Assembly: GCF_046506625.1 (NCBI RefSeq)
Contig: NZ_JBKFFP010000001.1
Coordinates: 186,001 to 250,000 of the forward strand
DNA from: Zhengella sedimenti
GTDB lineage: Bacteria > Pseudomonadota > Alphaproteobacteria > Rhizobiales > Rhizobiaceae
Length of the DNA: 64,000 bases
Direction of reading: 5' to 3'
The notes under the pieces were generated by a model. It was not told the origin of the DNA. It did not search any database and saw only the letters and a program-made list of their open reading frames with translations. Below, in pieces: positions 17,038 to 24,435 of the stretch (positions are counted from its first letter, which is position 1; the number at the start of each line of letters is the position of its first letter). A program made the position numbers and the translations under genes.

Positions 17038-17415
17038 ATGTCCGAACAAGAAGGCCTCCGGCTACTCATCATCGAGCCCGAACCGCTGATCGCCATCGAT
17101 ATCGAACGCATCATCGGCGACGCCTACGCCTGCACAGCGACCATCGCCACCGACCTGGCCAAGGCCGCTTCGGACACCTGGGACCTAGTGATCTGCGATT
17201 GCCCGGACCTGTCGGCCGACTACATCGAACACCTCTCCGCCTCCATTCCGAAAGACGCCGCGGTGATCCTCGTGAGTGCATCGGACACTGTCGTCCAGTC
17301 CGAGGCGCCATGGCCCCGGGTCGGAAAACCCTTTGCCAACAGTTGCCTTCTTAGCGCGGTCCGCAGGGCGCTGGCCGCGGCATCGGGCAAGGACGAGGCG
17401 GCCGAAACCACCTGA
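17038..17415 (+). CDS. Single-domain receiver protein, probably a pseudo-receiver related to PhyR
   Basis: A 125-aa CheY-like domain with no output domain. Its opening, LLIIEPEPLIAIDIERI, is close to the PhyR receiver in the same window (IMIIEDEPLIAMDIEAL), but the central acidic residue of the Mg-binding pocket is proline (E13-P14-E15). The phosphoacceptor Asp (D54 in LVICDCPD), the Ser (LVSASD) and the Lys (VGKPF) remain. Loss of a metal ligand usually weakens or abolishes phosphorylation. It ends 21 bases from the convergent ecfG stop. It may compete with PhyR for kinase or partner binding; that is inference. GGAAGG precedes the start at 17038. Confidence 0.75.
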   Translation: MSEQEGLRLLIIEPEPLIAIDIERIIGDAYACTATIATDLAKAASDTWDLVICDCPDLSADYIEHLSASIPKDAAVILVSASDTVVQSEAPWPRVGKPFANSCLLSAVRRALAAASGKDEAAETT

Positions 17416-17435
17416 TCCGGGCCGGATGCCCATCA

Positions 17436-18026
17436 TCATCCTGCGAAGGCACGCTTGGTGACGGTTGCCGAAATCTCGTCAGGTCCGTAGTCACCCTCGC
17501 CGCTGACGGACAGCAGTTCGGCGAGGCGGTTGCGGGCGCGATTGACGCGGCTCTTGATCGTGCCGATGGCGCAGCCGCAAATCTCGGCGGCCTCCTCATA
17601 GGCGAAACCGGACGCACCGACGAGGATGATCGCTTCACGCTGGTCGGCGGGCAGTTTGTCGAGCGCGGCCCTGAAATCCTGCAGGTCGAGCGCGCCATAC
17701 TGCGCCGGGTGTACCGACATGCGCTCGGTGAAGAGGCCGTCGGAATCCTGGATCTCGCGGCCGCGCTTGCGCATCTGGCTGTAGAATTCGTTGCGAAGGA
17801 TGGTGAAGAGCCAGGCGTTCATGTTGGAGCCGGGCTGGAACAGGTGCTGTTTCGACCAGGCCTTCATGATCGTTTCCTGCACGAGGTCGTCGGCCTTGTC
17901 GTGCTTGCCCGTCAGCGACACCGCGAAGGCGCGCAGGTTCGGCAACGCGGCCAGCATGGAACGCTTGAAGGCGCGATCGTCAGCAGCAGATGTCCTGTCC
18001 GTTCCGGAAGGTTCAATCACGGGCAT
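17436..18026 (-). CDS. ecfG: EcfG-family ECF sigma factor of the general stress response
   Basis: A 196-aa ECF sigma factor of the EcfG/RpoE2 (ECF15) type. Region 2 spans about residues 20-85 (LPNLRAFAVSLTGKHDKADDLVQETIMKAW in outline, with NAWLFTILRNEF), and region 4 about 120-180 (LPADQREAIILVGASGFAYEEAAEICGC). It directs RNA polymerase to GGAAC-N16/17-CGTT promoters when released from the anti-sigma factor NepR. The ATG at 18026 overlaps the nepR stop by 14 bases, giving the standard nepR-ecfG operon. A longer frame from 18164 lies within nepR and is rejected. Confidence 0.95.
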   Translation of the reverse strand: MPVIEPSGTDRTSAADDRAFKRSMLAALPNLRAFAVSLTGKHDKADDLVQETIMKAWSKQHLFQPGSNMNAWLFTILRNEFYSQMRKRGREIQDSDGLFTERMSVHPAQYGALDLQDFRAALDKLPADQREAIILVGASGFAYEEAAEICGCAIGTIKSRVNRARNRLAELLSVSGEGDYGPDEISATVTKRAFAG

Positions 18027-18231
18027 TCTCCGCAGATGTTTCCCGGCGCGTCTCATCCTGCCTGTCCACGGCATCAAGCCGTTCCAGCAGATCGAGAAAA
18101 CGGTCGGGGATCGCCTCTTCCCTGACGGAATCGTAATAATCGCGCAGCCGGCGCGACACGGCATCGCCCGCAGCCCTTGCTGACGGCGAACCTTTTGAAT
18201 TCTTTTTGCTATTCACGGGAAACCTTTCCAT
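18013..18231 (-). CDS. nepR: NepR anti-sigma factor
   Basis: NepR is the small anti-sigma factor that holds EcfG inactive until phosphorylated PhyR captures it. The core helix region LRDYYDSVREEAIPDRFLDLL is the NepR signature, with the IPDRF and DLLERLD elements that contact sigma and PhyR. Up to 72 residues from ATG 18231. A GTG at 18216 has the better ribosome-binding site (GAAAGG, 6-base spacing) and may be the true start; the ATG at 18255 is excluded because it sits directly against the predicted -10 element. ecfG overlaps its 3' end. Confidence 0.93.
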   Translation of the reverse strand: MERFPVNSKKNSKGSPSARAAGDAVSRRLRDYYDSVREEAIPDRFLDLLERLDAVDRQDETRRETSAENARD

Positions 18232-18256
18232 CCTGCCCGACACGATCATGTTCAAA

Positions 18257-18281
18257 AATGCATGCCGGACAAAAAAGTTCC
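18257..18281 (-). promoter_or_regulatory. EcfG-type promoter for nepR-ecfG (autoregulation)
   Basis: On the minus strand: GGAAC (18281-18277), 16 bases, CATT (18260-18257). It is one base off CGTT and fits GGAAC-N18-TT. It is back to back with the phyR promoter, as in other alphaproteobacterial GSR loci that autoregulate. Confidence 0.72.
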
Positions 18282-18290
18282 AATGGAGGC

Positions 18291-18315
18291 GGAACTTTTT
18301 TGCCGTTCGCGCGTC
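18291..18315 (+). promoter_or_regulatory. EcfG-type promoter for phyR
   Basis: GGAAC (18291-18295), 16 bases, CGTC (18312-18315), one base off consensus in the -10 element. It lies 48 bases upstream of the phyR ATG and only 9 bases from the divergent nepR -35 element. Confidence 0.65.
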
Positions 18316-18362
18316 GTGACCGTTACCGTAACGTCCAACCGGACATGGGGAGATTTTCTAGC

Positions 18363-19160
18363 ATGTCATTGTCCACCCGTATTGCAGCCCACCTGCCTTA
18401 CCTCAGGCGCTACGCACGCGCGGTCACAGGATCCCAGACATCCGGTGATGCTTATGTCGCCGCCGCGCTCGAAGCGCTGATCGCCGACCTGTCGCTGTTC
18501 CCGGCGGCGAGTTCGGACCGGGTCTCCCTCTTCAAACTCTTCACGCGGCTGTTGCGTTCCACGAATATCGAGATCCCCGAACCCGATTCGCCCTTCGCCT
18601 GGGAAAAGCGCGCCGCGGCAAACCTGGCCAAGGTGCGGCCCGTTGCGCGCCAGGCCTTCCTGCTGACATCGGTTGAGTCGTTCTCGCCGGCCGAAGCCGC
18701 CGAAATCCTCGATCTCGACAACGCCGCGCTGGAAGCCCACCTGGAAGAGGCGGCCGAAGACATTTCCCGCCAGGTGGCAACCGACATCATGATCATCGAG
18801 GACGAGCCCCTCATCGCCATGGACATCGAGGCGCTGGTGGAAGAACTCGGCCACACGGCGACGGGCGTGGCCCGCACGCACAGCGAAGCCGTCACCCTGT
18901 TCAAAAGGACGAACCCGAAAATGGTGCTGGCGGATATCCAGCTTGCCGACGGCAGTTCCGGCATCGACGCGGTCAACGACATTCTCAAGACGGCGCAGGT
19001 GCCGGTCATCTTCATCACCGCGTTTCCCGAACGCCTGTTGACCGGCGAACGGCCGGAACCGGCCTTCCTGGTCACCAAGCCGTTCAACCCGCAAATGGTC
19101 AAGGCGCTGATCAGCCAGGCCCTGTTCTTCAACGAGGCGGTGGCGGAAAACGCGGCGTGA
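18363..19160 (+). CDS. phyR: PhyR, anti-anti-sigma response regulator of the general stress response
   Basis: PhyR switches on the general stress response by partner exchange: its phosphorylated form exposes an EcfG-like domain that binds NepR. The 265-aa product has the sigma-like domain (residues 1-135, with SPAEAAEILDLDNAALEAHL in the region-4-like part) and a C-terminal receiver (about 138-260) with IIEDEPLIAMD, the phosphoacceptor D191 (LADIQLADGSSG) and K in VTKPFNP. All key residues are intact. The ATG at 18363 gives the standard N-terminus MSLSTRIAAHLPYLRRYARA behind GGGGAG. It is divergent from nepR-ecfG. Confidence 0.96.
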   Translation: MSLSTRIAAHLPYLRRYARAVTGSQTSGDAYVAAALEALIADLSLFPAASSDRVSLFKLFTRLLRSTNIEIPEPDSPFAWEKRAAANLAKVRPVARQAFLLTSVESFSPAEAAEILDLDNAALEAHLEEAAEDISRQVATDIMIIEDEPLIAMDIEALVEELGHTATGVARTHSEAVTLFKRTNPKMVLADIQLADGSSGIDAVNDILKTAQVPVIFITAFPERLLTGERPEPAFLVTKPFNPQMVKALISQALFFNEAVAENAA

Positions 19161-19174
19161 GCGGCCTTTCGGCG

Positions 19175-19199
19175 GGAACCAAGCAGCGCAAGGCACGTT
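19175..19199 (+). promoter_or_regulatory. EcfG-type promoter for the DUF1328 gene
   Basis: GGAAC (19175-19179), 16 bases, CGTT (19196-19199): an exact match 32 bases upstream of the ATG at 19231 and just after the phyR stop. Confidence 0.83.
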
Positions 19200-19230
19200 T
19201 ATCGGCATATCGATCAACAGGAGATACCCG

Positions 19231-19395
19231 ATGCTTTACTACGCGCTGATCTTTCTCGTCGTGGCCATCATCGCCGGGGTTCTGGGCTTCGGCGGCATTG
19301 CCGGTGCCTCGGCATGGATCGCCCAGGTCCTGTTCTTCATTTTCCTGGCCGCACTGGTCATCTCGCTGATCGCCGGCTTCTTCCGCCGTGCATGA
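19231..19395 (+). CDS. DUF1328 (YtjA-type) small membrane protein
   Basis: A 54-aa, very hydrophobic protein with two transmembrane helices. It begins MLYYALIFLVVAIIAGVLGF, continues GGIAGASAWIAQVLF and ends IAGFFRRA, which matches the DUF1328 family. Function is unknown; members are frequent in stress regulons of alphaproteobacteria. AGGAG lies 8 bases upstream of the ATG, and the gene has its own EcfG-type promoter and terminator, so it is a monocistronic stress gene. Confidence 0.88.
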   Translation: MLYYALIFLVVAIIAGVLGFGGIAGASAWIAQVLFFIFLAALVISLIAGFFRRA

Positions 19396-19424
19396 CATTG
19401 GTGACCCATTTCCGACCGAACTGA

Positions 19425-19449
19425 CAGGCGCCCGGACAGGGCGCCTGTT
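19425..19449 (+). terminator. Terminator hairpin after the DUF1328 gene
   Basis: CAGGCGCCC and GGGCGCCTG form a perfect 9-bp stem with a 5-base loop. Only TT follows directly, so termination may be partial. Confidence 0.65.
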
Positions 19450-19466
19450 CCCGTTTCCGAAGTAAC

Positions 19467-20471
19467 GTGCAGAACGTCGACATGCCGCATCGCCTGACCT
19501 GGGAAAGCAAGGACAGCAAAGGCAACGCCTTTCGCGATTTCATCGTGCGGGCGCTGAACCAGTCCTATGTCGGCGCGACGCTGCAATCGCTGGACGGGCG
19601 CTACATCTATATCGCGAACCTGCCCGATTGCTGGCACGTGAACCCGGAGACGGAACCGCACGAGGCCGTGGTTTTCGGCGACAGGCTGGGCGGGACGCTC
19701 AGCGAAATCCGCGGGAGGGTAAAGCAGAACGGTGATGCGGAAAGCCTGCTGACATCCGGGCCGGACGAGCGCCGTTTCGAATTCATCGTCACGCGGACCG
19801 GCACAGGCCCCGAAACGATGATCCACACGACCATCATCGAACTGACCGAAGAGCATCGCCGCGAGCAAATGCTCAGGGCGTTGCTGCGCGAGGTCAGCCA
19901 CAGGTCGAAAAACCTGCTGGCGATCATCCTCAGCATCGTGTCGCAGACGGCGCGGGGCGCCTCCACCCTCTCAACTTTCCTGCCGGTGTTCCGCGGACGC
20001 ATCTATTCCCTCGCCCAGTCGCAGGATCTGGTTACCGATTCAAGCTGGCGGGGCGCCCAGTTTCGCGAACTCGTAAGGGCGCAGGCGGCGAAGTATCTCG
20101 ATGAGGCTGAGGCGGTGCTGACCGTGACAGGAGCCGATCCGCTGCTTTCGCCGAACGAGGCGCTGCATGTCGGCCTGGCGTTGCATGAACTGCTGGTCGA
20201 CGCCCTTGCAGCGGCGGCCGCGCTCGGCATGCGTCCCGACATCCGGGTCGACTGCGCGGCCAGCGATACGGAACCGCGGCAGATCGACATCACATGGAGC
20301 CATACCGCCAACGGCCCGGACTTCATTTCCGAAGCCGGGCAGGCCGACGCCTTTGCCAGCGTGGTCCTCGACCGGATCACGCCGGTCGCCGTCCAGGGAA
20401 CCGGAAAGATCGAGCGGCACGATGACCTGTTCGTCTACAGGCTTTCCTTTGCGCAGGCGCCGCAAGCCTGA
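19467..20471 (+). CDS. HWE/HisKA_2-type sensor histidine kinase, divergent ATP-binding domain
   Basis: A 334-aa soluble kinase. An N-terminal PAS-like sensor region (about 20-130) is followed by the HWE dimerisation helix with H145 in REVSHRSKNLLAIILSIVSQ. The catalytic domain is eroded: the N-box reads HELLVD (240-245) where HELxxN is expected, so the Mg-binding Asn is Asp. The characteristic WxE reads WSH, and the G-box is not recognisable. Position next to phyR makes it a candidate regulator of PhyR, as HWE kinases are elsewhere, but it may be a weak kinase, a phosphatase or an adaptor. The start is GTG 19467 or ATG 19482. Expression may come from read-through of the DUF1328 unit. Confidence 0.75.
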   Translation: MQNVDMPHRLTWESKDSKGNAFRDFIVRALNQSYVGATLQSLDGRYIYIANLPDCWHVNPETEPHEAVVFGDRLGGTLSEIRGRVKQNGDAESLLTSGPDERRFEFIVTRTGTGPETMIHTTIIELTEEHRREQMLRALLREVSHRSKNLLAIILSIVSQTARGASTLSTFLPVFRGRIYSLAQSQDLVTDSSWRGAQFRELVRAQAAKYLDEAEAVLTVTGADPLLSPNEALHVGLALHELLVDALAAAAALGMRPDIRVDCAASDTEPRQIDITWSHTANGPDFISEAGQADAFASVVLDRITPVAVQGTGKIERHDDLFVYRLSFAQAPQA

Positions 20472-20569
20472 CAGGCGTTCACCGCGAGACAAAAAGCCTG
20501 CCCTTTGTTTCCTGACCGATCCGGAACCGGAGGCACGGTTCGCGAATTTGGCTTCCGAAAGGAGGCAAC

Positions 20570-20761
20570 ATGAGCGATCACGACAAGGATCACGAGAGCA
20601 GGAGTTCGGAACAACGGCCTCCCCTTTCCAACGGGTGGGTCTTCGCCCTGTCCATGACCGCGGCCCTTGCGACGGGCGCGTGGCTCATCCTCTCGGAAGC
20701 GCCGGGCGGGGCAGAGGCCGTGTTTCCGTTTTCGGCTCCTGCCGGCATCCAGTCCGATTGA
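20570..20761 (+). CDS. Small single-pass membrane protein
   Basis: A 63-aa protein: a very polar, acidic/basic N-terminus (MSDHDKDHESRSSEQRPP), one transmembrane helix (about residues 22-43) and a hydrophobic tail with prolines. I recognise no family. AAAGGAGG precedes the ATG at a good distance. A GGAAC at 20523 has a poor -10 partner (N19-TT), so EcfG control is uncertain. It ends at a strong terminator shared with csbD. Confidence 0.62.
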   Translation: MSDHDKDHESRSSEQRPPLSNGWVFALSMTAALATGAWLILSEAPGGAEAVFPFSAPAGIQSD

Positions 20762-20763
20762 AC

Positions 20764-20795
20764 AAAAAAACCCCCGGTCCAGCCGGGGGTTTTTC
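20764..20795. terminator. Bidirectional terminator between the 63-aa gene and csbD
   Basis: CCCCCGG and CCGGGGG pair across a 5-base loop (20771-20789), flanked by seven As on the left and TTTTT on the right, so it works on both strands. Confidence 0.9.
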
Positions 20796-20820
20796 GTTTT
20801 CAAGCGAAGGCAAGCGGCCA

Positions 20821-21018
20821 TCACTGGCGCGCGAGGAAATCGTCGATCTCGCGCTCGGCCTCTTCCTGGCCCTTGCCGTAGCGCTCCTGGATCTTACCGG
20901 CGAGTTGCTTGCGGTTGCCGGCGATGACGTCGAGATCGTCACCCGTGAGCTTGCCCCAGTTCTTCTGGAGGTTTCCCTTCATCTGTTCCCAATTGCCTTC
21001 GATCTGGTTCCAGTTCAT
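20821..21018 (-). CDS. CsbD family stress protein
   Basis: A 65-aa hydrophilic protein with the CsbD signature: MNWNQIEGNWEQMKGNLQ, then WGKLTGDDLDVIAGNR, then KIQERYGKGQEEAEREI. CsbD was named in Bacillus as a sigma-B-dependent general stress protein; its biochemical role is unknown, though homologues occur across stress regulons. Here an exact GGAAC-N17-CGTT promoter lies 60 bases upstream on the minus strand, which agrees with that theme. AGGAGA precedes the start. Confidence 0.92.
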   Translation of the reverse strand: MNWNQIEGNWEQMKGNLQKNWGKLTGDDLDVIAGNRKQLAGKIQERYGKGQEEAEREIDDFLARQ

Positions 21019-21077
21019 CGCGTTTCTCCTTTTTCATGAAAAGCTGTCGTGCGGCCATGCCGCGGGGGCTATTGGCA

Positions 21078-21103
21078 AACGGCGATACCCGGCCATCGGT
21101 TCC
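21078..21103 (-). promoter_or_regulatory. EcfG-type promoter for csbD
   Basis: On the minus strand: GGAAC (21103-21099), 17 bases, CGTT (21081-21078). Exact consensus match, divergent from the promoter at 21139. Confidence 0.83.
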
Positions 21104-21138
21104 CTGTTCCGCCTCAGGCATCATGAAATCGCGTGGCG

Positions 21139-21164
21139 GGAACCGGTCACCCCGTTGCGGCGTT
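21139..21164 (+). promoter_or_regulatory. EcfG-type promoter for the 108-aa unknown gene
   Basis: GGAAC (21139-21143), 17 bases, CGTT (21161-21164). Exact match 28 bases upstream of the ATG at 21193. Confidence 0.82.
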
Positions 21165-21192
21165 TTCACTGCAACAACGAGAGACCGGAGCC

Positions 21193-21519
21193 ATGGAACA
21201 TCTTGCCGCCCTCATGCTGATCATCGCCTGTGGCAACACGCCGGAAAGCTGCGACGTGCACCCGTCACCCGTCACCGGATACGAATCCATGCAGGCCTGC
21301 CGGCAGGCGATCGGCCCGGTCCTGGGCTCGGCAGGCCGGCGCGACGGCCTGCTGGTCGCCCGGTGCCTGGAAGTCGATCCGGCGGACGAGCGGGAAAAGG
21401 AGATCGTCTGGGACGTCACGAAAGATGGCGGCTTGCAGGCTTCCGTCCGGGCGGTCGAGGATGCCCCGTCGATGATTGCGCAAGCCGGTGGCGCCCATGG
21501 CGGTCGCGCTCTGCGCTGA
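21193..21519 (+). CDS. Hypothetical protein, probably GSR-regulated
   Basis: A 108-aa protein I do not recognise. The first 14 residues (MEHLAALMLIIACG) are hydrophobic and could be a short signal or lipoprotein-like leader, although no proper lipobox is seen. Four cysteines (about residues 13, 20, 36 and 58) could form two disulfides if it is exported. The C-terminus is glycine/alanine-rich. The GCGACC-GGAG region gives a weak ribosome-binding site. It has its own exact EcfG-type promoter, so it should be stress-induced. Confidence 0.62.
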   Translation: MEHLAALMLIIACGNTPESCDVHPSPVTGYESMQACRQAIGPVLGSAGRRDGLLVARCLEVDPADEREKEIVWDVTKDGGLQASVRAVEDAPSMIAQAGGAHGGRALR

Positions 21520-21649
21520 ACAACGGGTGCGCAGCCACGGCGGTGCACCATGCAAGCAGAAACAAAAGGGCAAACTGAAACAAGCCTCTTTCCAGCATGC
21601 CCAAAAAAAGCATACTGACCGTATTCCTTTTCCCCGAGAGACAGGCCAG

Positions 21650-23257
21650 TTGCAGCGATACGTCCCCGCCTTCGTCTTTGTCCTCGTCGGCTTGATCGGA
21701 TTTGTGATCACGGCGGCGGTATACCGTACCGAAAGCGAGGCGGCGCAGGCCCGGTTCGAACTCGTCGCCGATGAAGCGGCCGGACGCATCGAGGAGCGCG
21801 TCCACCAGCACATCGCGCTGCTGGTGGCGACGGCATCCCACTACCGCGCCGTCGACGGGCAATTGACCCGGCCTGCGTTCGCGGCCTTCGTCGCCGGCCT
21901 CGACCTCGACAACCGGTTCGAGGGCATTCAGGGCATCGGCTTTTCCAAGATCCTGCAACCGGGCGAGGATGGCGAGGCGCGCAAGGCCCTGCAGGAGGCT
22001 TATGGGATCGACCGGGCGGTCTGGCCGGAAGGCACGGAAGCCGTGCGCACGGCGATCCTGCTTCTCGAACCGATGAACGACCGGAACCGCGCCGCGCTCG
22101 GCTTCGACATGTTCTCGGCGCAAGACCGGAAAGAGGCGATGTGGCGCGCGCTGCAGACCGGCGAGGTGTCAGCCACACCGCCGGTCACGCTTGTCCAGGA
22201 AATTACCACGATCAAGCAGGCAGGCTTCCTGGTTTACCTGCCGGTTTCGGAACCCGGCGGCAACGTGCCGGCCGGTTTCATATACGCGCCGTTCCGGGCC
22301 GGCGACCTGCACAGGGCCGCGTTGAAGGGACGTCCGCTGCCGGTGGAACTGACGACCCGTGACATCAACGCGCCGCCCGGAAGCCAGGCGCTCTACACCT
22401 CCGGGGGGTACACCGAATCGGGCAATTCCGTTTCCTGGCGCGCGGTTCGCGAATTCGACATTGCAGGCCGGCGCTGGGAAGTGAGGCTCCACGAGACGCC
22501 GGAATTCGCCGGCGCCTATCCCGGCATATACACGCTCCTGACCGGGCTCATCACGTTCCTGCTTGCCACGGCGCTGGCCGCAGCGACGCGCTGGCAACAG
22601 CAATCGGTGGCCAATGCGGAAGCCCTTGCCGACCTGTCGCAAAGCGCATCGGCGGAAAAGGATCTCCTGCTCAAGGAGATGAAGCACCGGATCAAGAATT
22701 CCATCGCCCGCATCCAGGCCATGGCCCGGCAGACGGCGGCCGCAAGCGAGGACATCCAGGCGTTCTCCGAGAGCTTTTCGGCACGGCTGCAATCCATGGC
22801 CAATGCGCAGGACCTGCTGACGCGCGCCAGCGGCAGCGGAGCCGAACTGAAGGAACTCATCGGTACCGAACTGCAGCAGATCTACGGCACGCAATTGGAC
22901 GACACGCGGATGGAGGGGCCCGCGGTCTGGCTCGATGCCCGCCAGACGCAGGCGCTTGCCCTGACCGTCCATGAACTGGCCACGAATTCGCTGAAATACG
23001 GAGCCGGGTCACATCCGGACGGCAAACTCGACATCCAATGGTCCGTCACGGACACGCCGCGCCGTCCCCTGACGCTCACCTGGAGTGAAACGTTTCCGGC
23101 CGCCCAACCGCCGGACGAACCGGACCGTCGCGGTTTCGGCTCCCGCCTGATCGACGCCAACATCCGTGGCGAGCTGCGCGGCACTATCGAGCGCGACTAC
23201 CACGAAAACGGCCTCACCATCGGGATCGAAATTCCCCTGCGGCCGGACAAGGCCTGA
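21650..23257 (+). CDS. CHASE-domain HWE-family sensor histidine kinase
   Basis: A membrane sensor kinase of about 535 aa: TM1 (residues 5-26), a periplasmic CHASE-type domain (about 45-270, with VFEGIQGIGFSK-like core around FEGIQGIGF), TM2 (about 292-312), then an HWE kinase core with H346 in LLKEMKHRIKNSIARIQAMA. The N-box is intact (VHELATNSLKYGA), the WSE of the HWE family is present (LTWSETFP), and a G-box GFGSRLI follows. It is a plausible input kinase for PhyR. The frame is open from ATG 21476, but bases 21520-21650 look non-coding and that start overlaps the preceding gene, so I prefer the TTG at 21650; the N-terminus is uncertain. Confidence 0.83.
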   Translation: MQRYVPAFVFVLVGLIGFVITAAVYRTESEAAQARFELVADEAAGRIEERVHQHIALLVATASHYRAVDGQLTRPAFAAFVAGLDLDNRFEGIQGIGFSKILQPGEDGEARKALQEAYGIDRAVWPEGTEAVRTAILLLEPMNDRNRAALGFDMFSAQDRKEAMWRALQTGEVSATPPVTLVQEITTIKQAGFLVYLPVSEPGGNVPAGFIYAPFRAGDLHRAALKGRPLPVELTTRDINAPPGSQALYTSGGYTESGNSVSWRAVREFDIAGRRWEVRLHETPEFAGAYPGIYTLLTGLITFLLATALAAATRWQQQSVANAEALADLSQSASAEKDLLLKEMKHRIKNSIARIQAMARQTAAASEDIQAFSESFSARLQSMANAQDLLTRASGSGAELKELIGTELQQIYGTQLDDTRMEGPAVWLDARQTQALALTVHELATNSLKYGAGSHPDGKLDIQWSVTDTPRRPLTLTWSETFPAAQPPDEPDRRGFGSRLIDANIRGELRGTIERDYHENGLTIGIEIPLRPDKA

Positions 23258-23282
23258 GGAACAGATTGCCGCGCCGCGCGTT
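23258..23282 (+). promoter_or_regulatory. EcfG-type promoter for the AI-2E family gene
   Basis: GGAAC (23258-23262), 16 bases, CGTT (23279-23282). Exact match. It begins one base after the kinase stop codon and ends 27 bases before the ATG at 23310. Confidence 0.82.
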
Positions 23283-23309
23283 TTTCGGGGTAATCCGGAG
23301 AAAACAGCC

Positions 23310-24425
23310 ATGCGCCACCTTCCACCCGGACGCGGCGCCCGGCTGGCCCCGCAGACCGGATCGGCCAACCAGTTCATCGAGATCGCGGCCCGTTTCGCCG
23401 CCATTACCGTCGGCCTGCTGGCGCTCACGGTGATCGTCGAGCGCGGCCAGGTGCTGATCGCGCCGGTGACGCTGGCGCTTGTCATCGGGCTGATGTTCGG
23501 ACCGCTTGCGGACCGGATCGAGCGGGCCGGCGTTCCGGCTCCCATTTCCGCCGCGACCATCGTCCTCGTCTTCCTTTCGCTCATTTCCGCCGTGATCGCG
23601 ACCATCGTGATCCCGCTGACGGCATGGACCGAACGGCTGCCCGTGATCTGGGCGCGGGTCCAGTCCATCCTGGCCGACTGGAAGGATCTCATGACGACCA
23701 TGGACAGCATGAGCGCCAGCCTCCAGAACGCGCTTGGCCAGGAGGGCAATGCCGCAGAGGTCAAGGTCGACGACGGTTCGGCGGTCGAGAACGTGGCGTG
23801 GCTCGCCCCGGCGATCGCAACCCAGATCGTGCTCTTCCTGGCGAGCCTCTATTTCTTCATGGCGACGCGCCACCAGCTTCGCAGCTCGGTGCTCGGCCTG
23901 TGCTTCGACCGCCGCCTTCGCTGGCGCATTGCCCATGTCTTTCGCGACGTGGAAGCGCTGGTATCGCGCTACCTGATCTCGATCACGGCAATCAACATCG
24001 CCATGGGCGCCTGCGTCAGCGTGGCCATGGCGCTTCTCGGTGTGCCCTCGCCGCTGCTCTGGGGCATGCTGGCCGGCTTGCTGAACTATGCCATCTATGT
24101 CGGGCCGGCGATCATGGCGGTCATCATGCTGGGTGTCGGCCTGGCCACAGGCTCCTCCACATCCGGTTACCTGGCACCCATGCTGGCCTACCTGGCGGTC
24201 AACATGACGGAAGCGCAATTCGTGACGCCGCATGTCCTGGGACGGACGCTCACGCTCAACCCGCTCATCGTGCTTCTCGCGCTGGCCTTCTGGATCTGGG
24301 TGTGGGGACCGGTCGGCGGGTTCGTCGCCGTGCCCCTGATGCTCATCGCGGCGGCCGCCATCCGGCATGTCTCGCCGGCGAACCACCGCCGCTTCGCGCT
24401 GGAAACGAACGCGGAAAAAAACTGA
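23310..24425 (+). CDS. AI-2E family (PerM/TqsA-type) transporter
   Basis: A 371-aa polytopic inner-membrane protein of the AI-2E transporter superfamily. It has paired N-terminal helices (about 25-45 and 48-70), a helix near 85-110, a central amphipathic soluble region (110-170), then the C-terminal bundle (180-350) with the family-typical stretches PLLWGMLAGLLNYAIYVGP and GRTLTLNPLIVLLALAFW. Members export AI-2, or act as Na+/H+ antiporters or unknown permeases; the substrate cannot be read from sequence. The ATG at 23310 follows GGAG, and an EcfG-type promoter lies directly upstream. Confidence 0.85.
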   Translation: MRHLPPGRGARLAPQTGSANQFIEIAARFAAITVGLLALTVIVERGQVLIAPVTLALVIGLMFGPLADRIERAGVPAPISAATIVLVFLSLISAVIATIVIPLTAWTERLPVIWARVQSILADWKDLMTTMDSMSASLQNALGQEGNAAEVKVDDGSAVENVAWLAPAIATQIVLFLASLYFFMATRHQLRSSVLGLCFDRRLRWRIAHVFRDVEALVSRYLISITAINIAMGACVSVAMALLGVPSPLLWGMLAGLLNYAIYVGPAIMAVIMLGVGLATGSSTSGYLAPMLAYLAVNMTEAQFVTPHVLGRTLTLNPLIVLLALAFWIWVWGPVGGFVAVPLMLIAAAAIRHVSPANHRRFALETNAEKN

Positions 24426-24435
24426 CGCCGCGCGC

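Noticed and set aside
18026..18164. N-terminal extension of EcfG to 18164
   Set aside because: This part lies inside nepR in another frame and shows no sigma-factor residues; ATG 18026 gives the normal EcfG length.
20523..20548. GGAAC upstream of the 63-aa membrane protein gene
   Set aside because: The expected -10 position reads GAAT/AATT rather than CGTT; only the loose GGAAC-N19-TT form fits, which is too weak to call.
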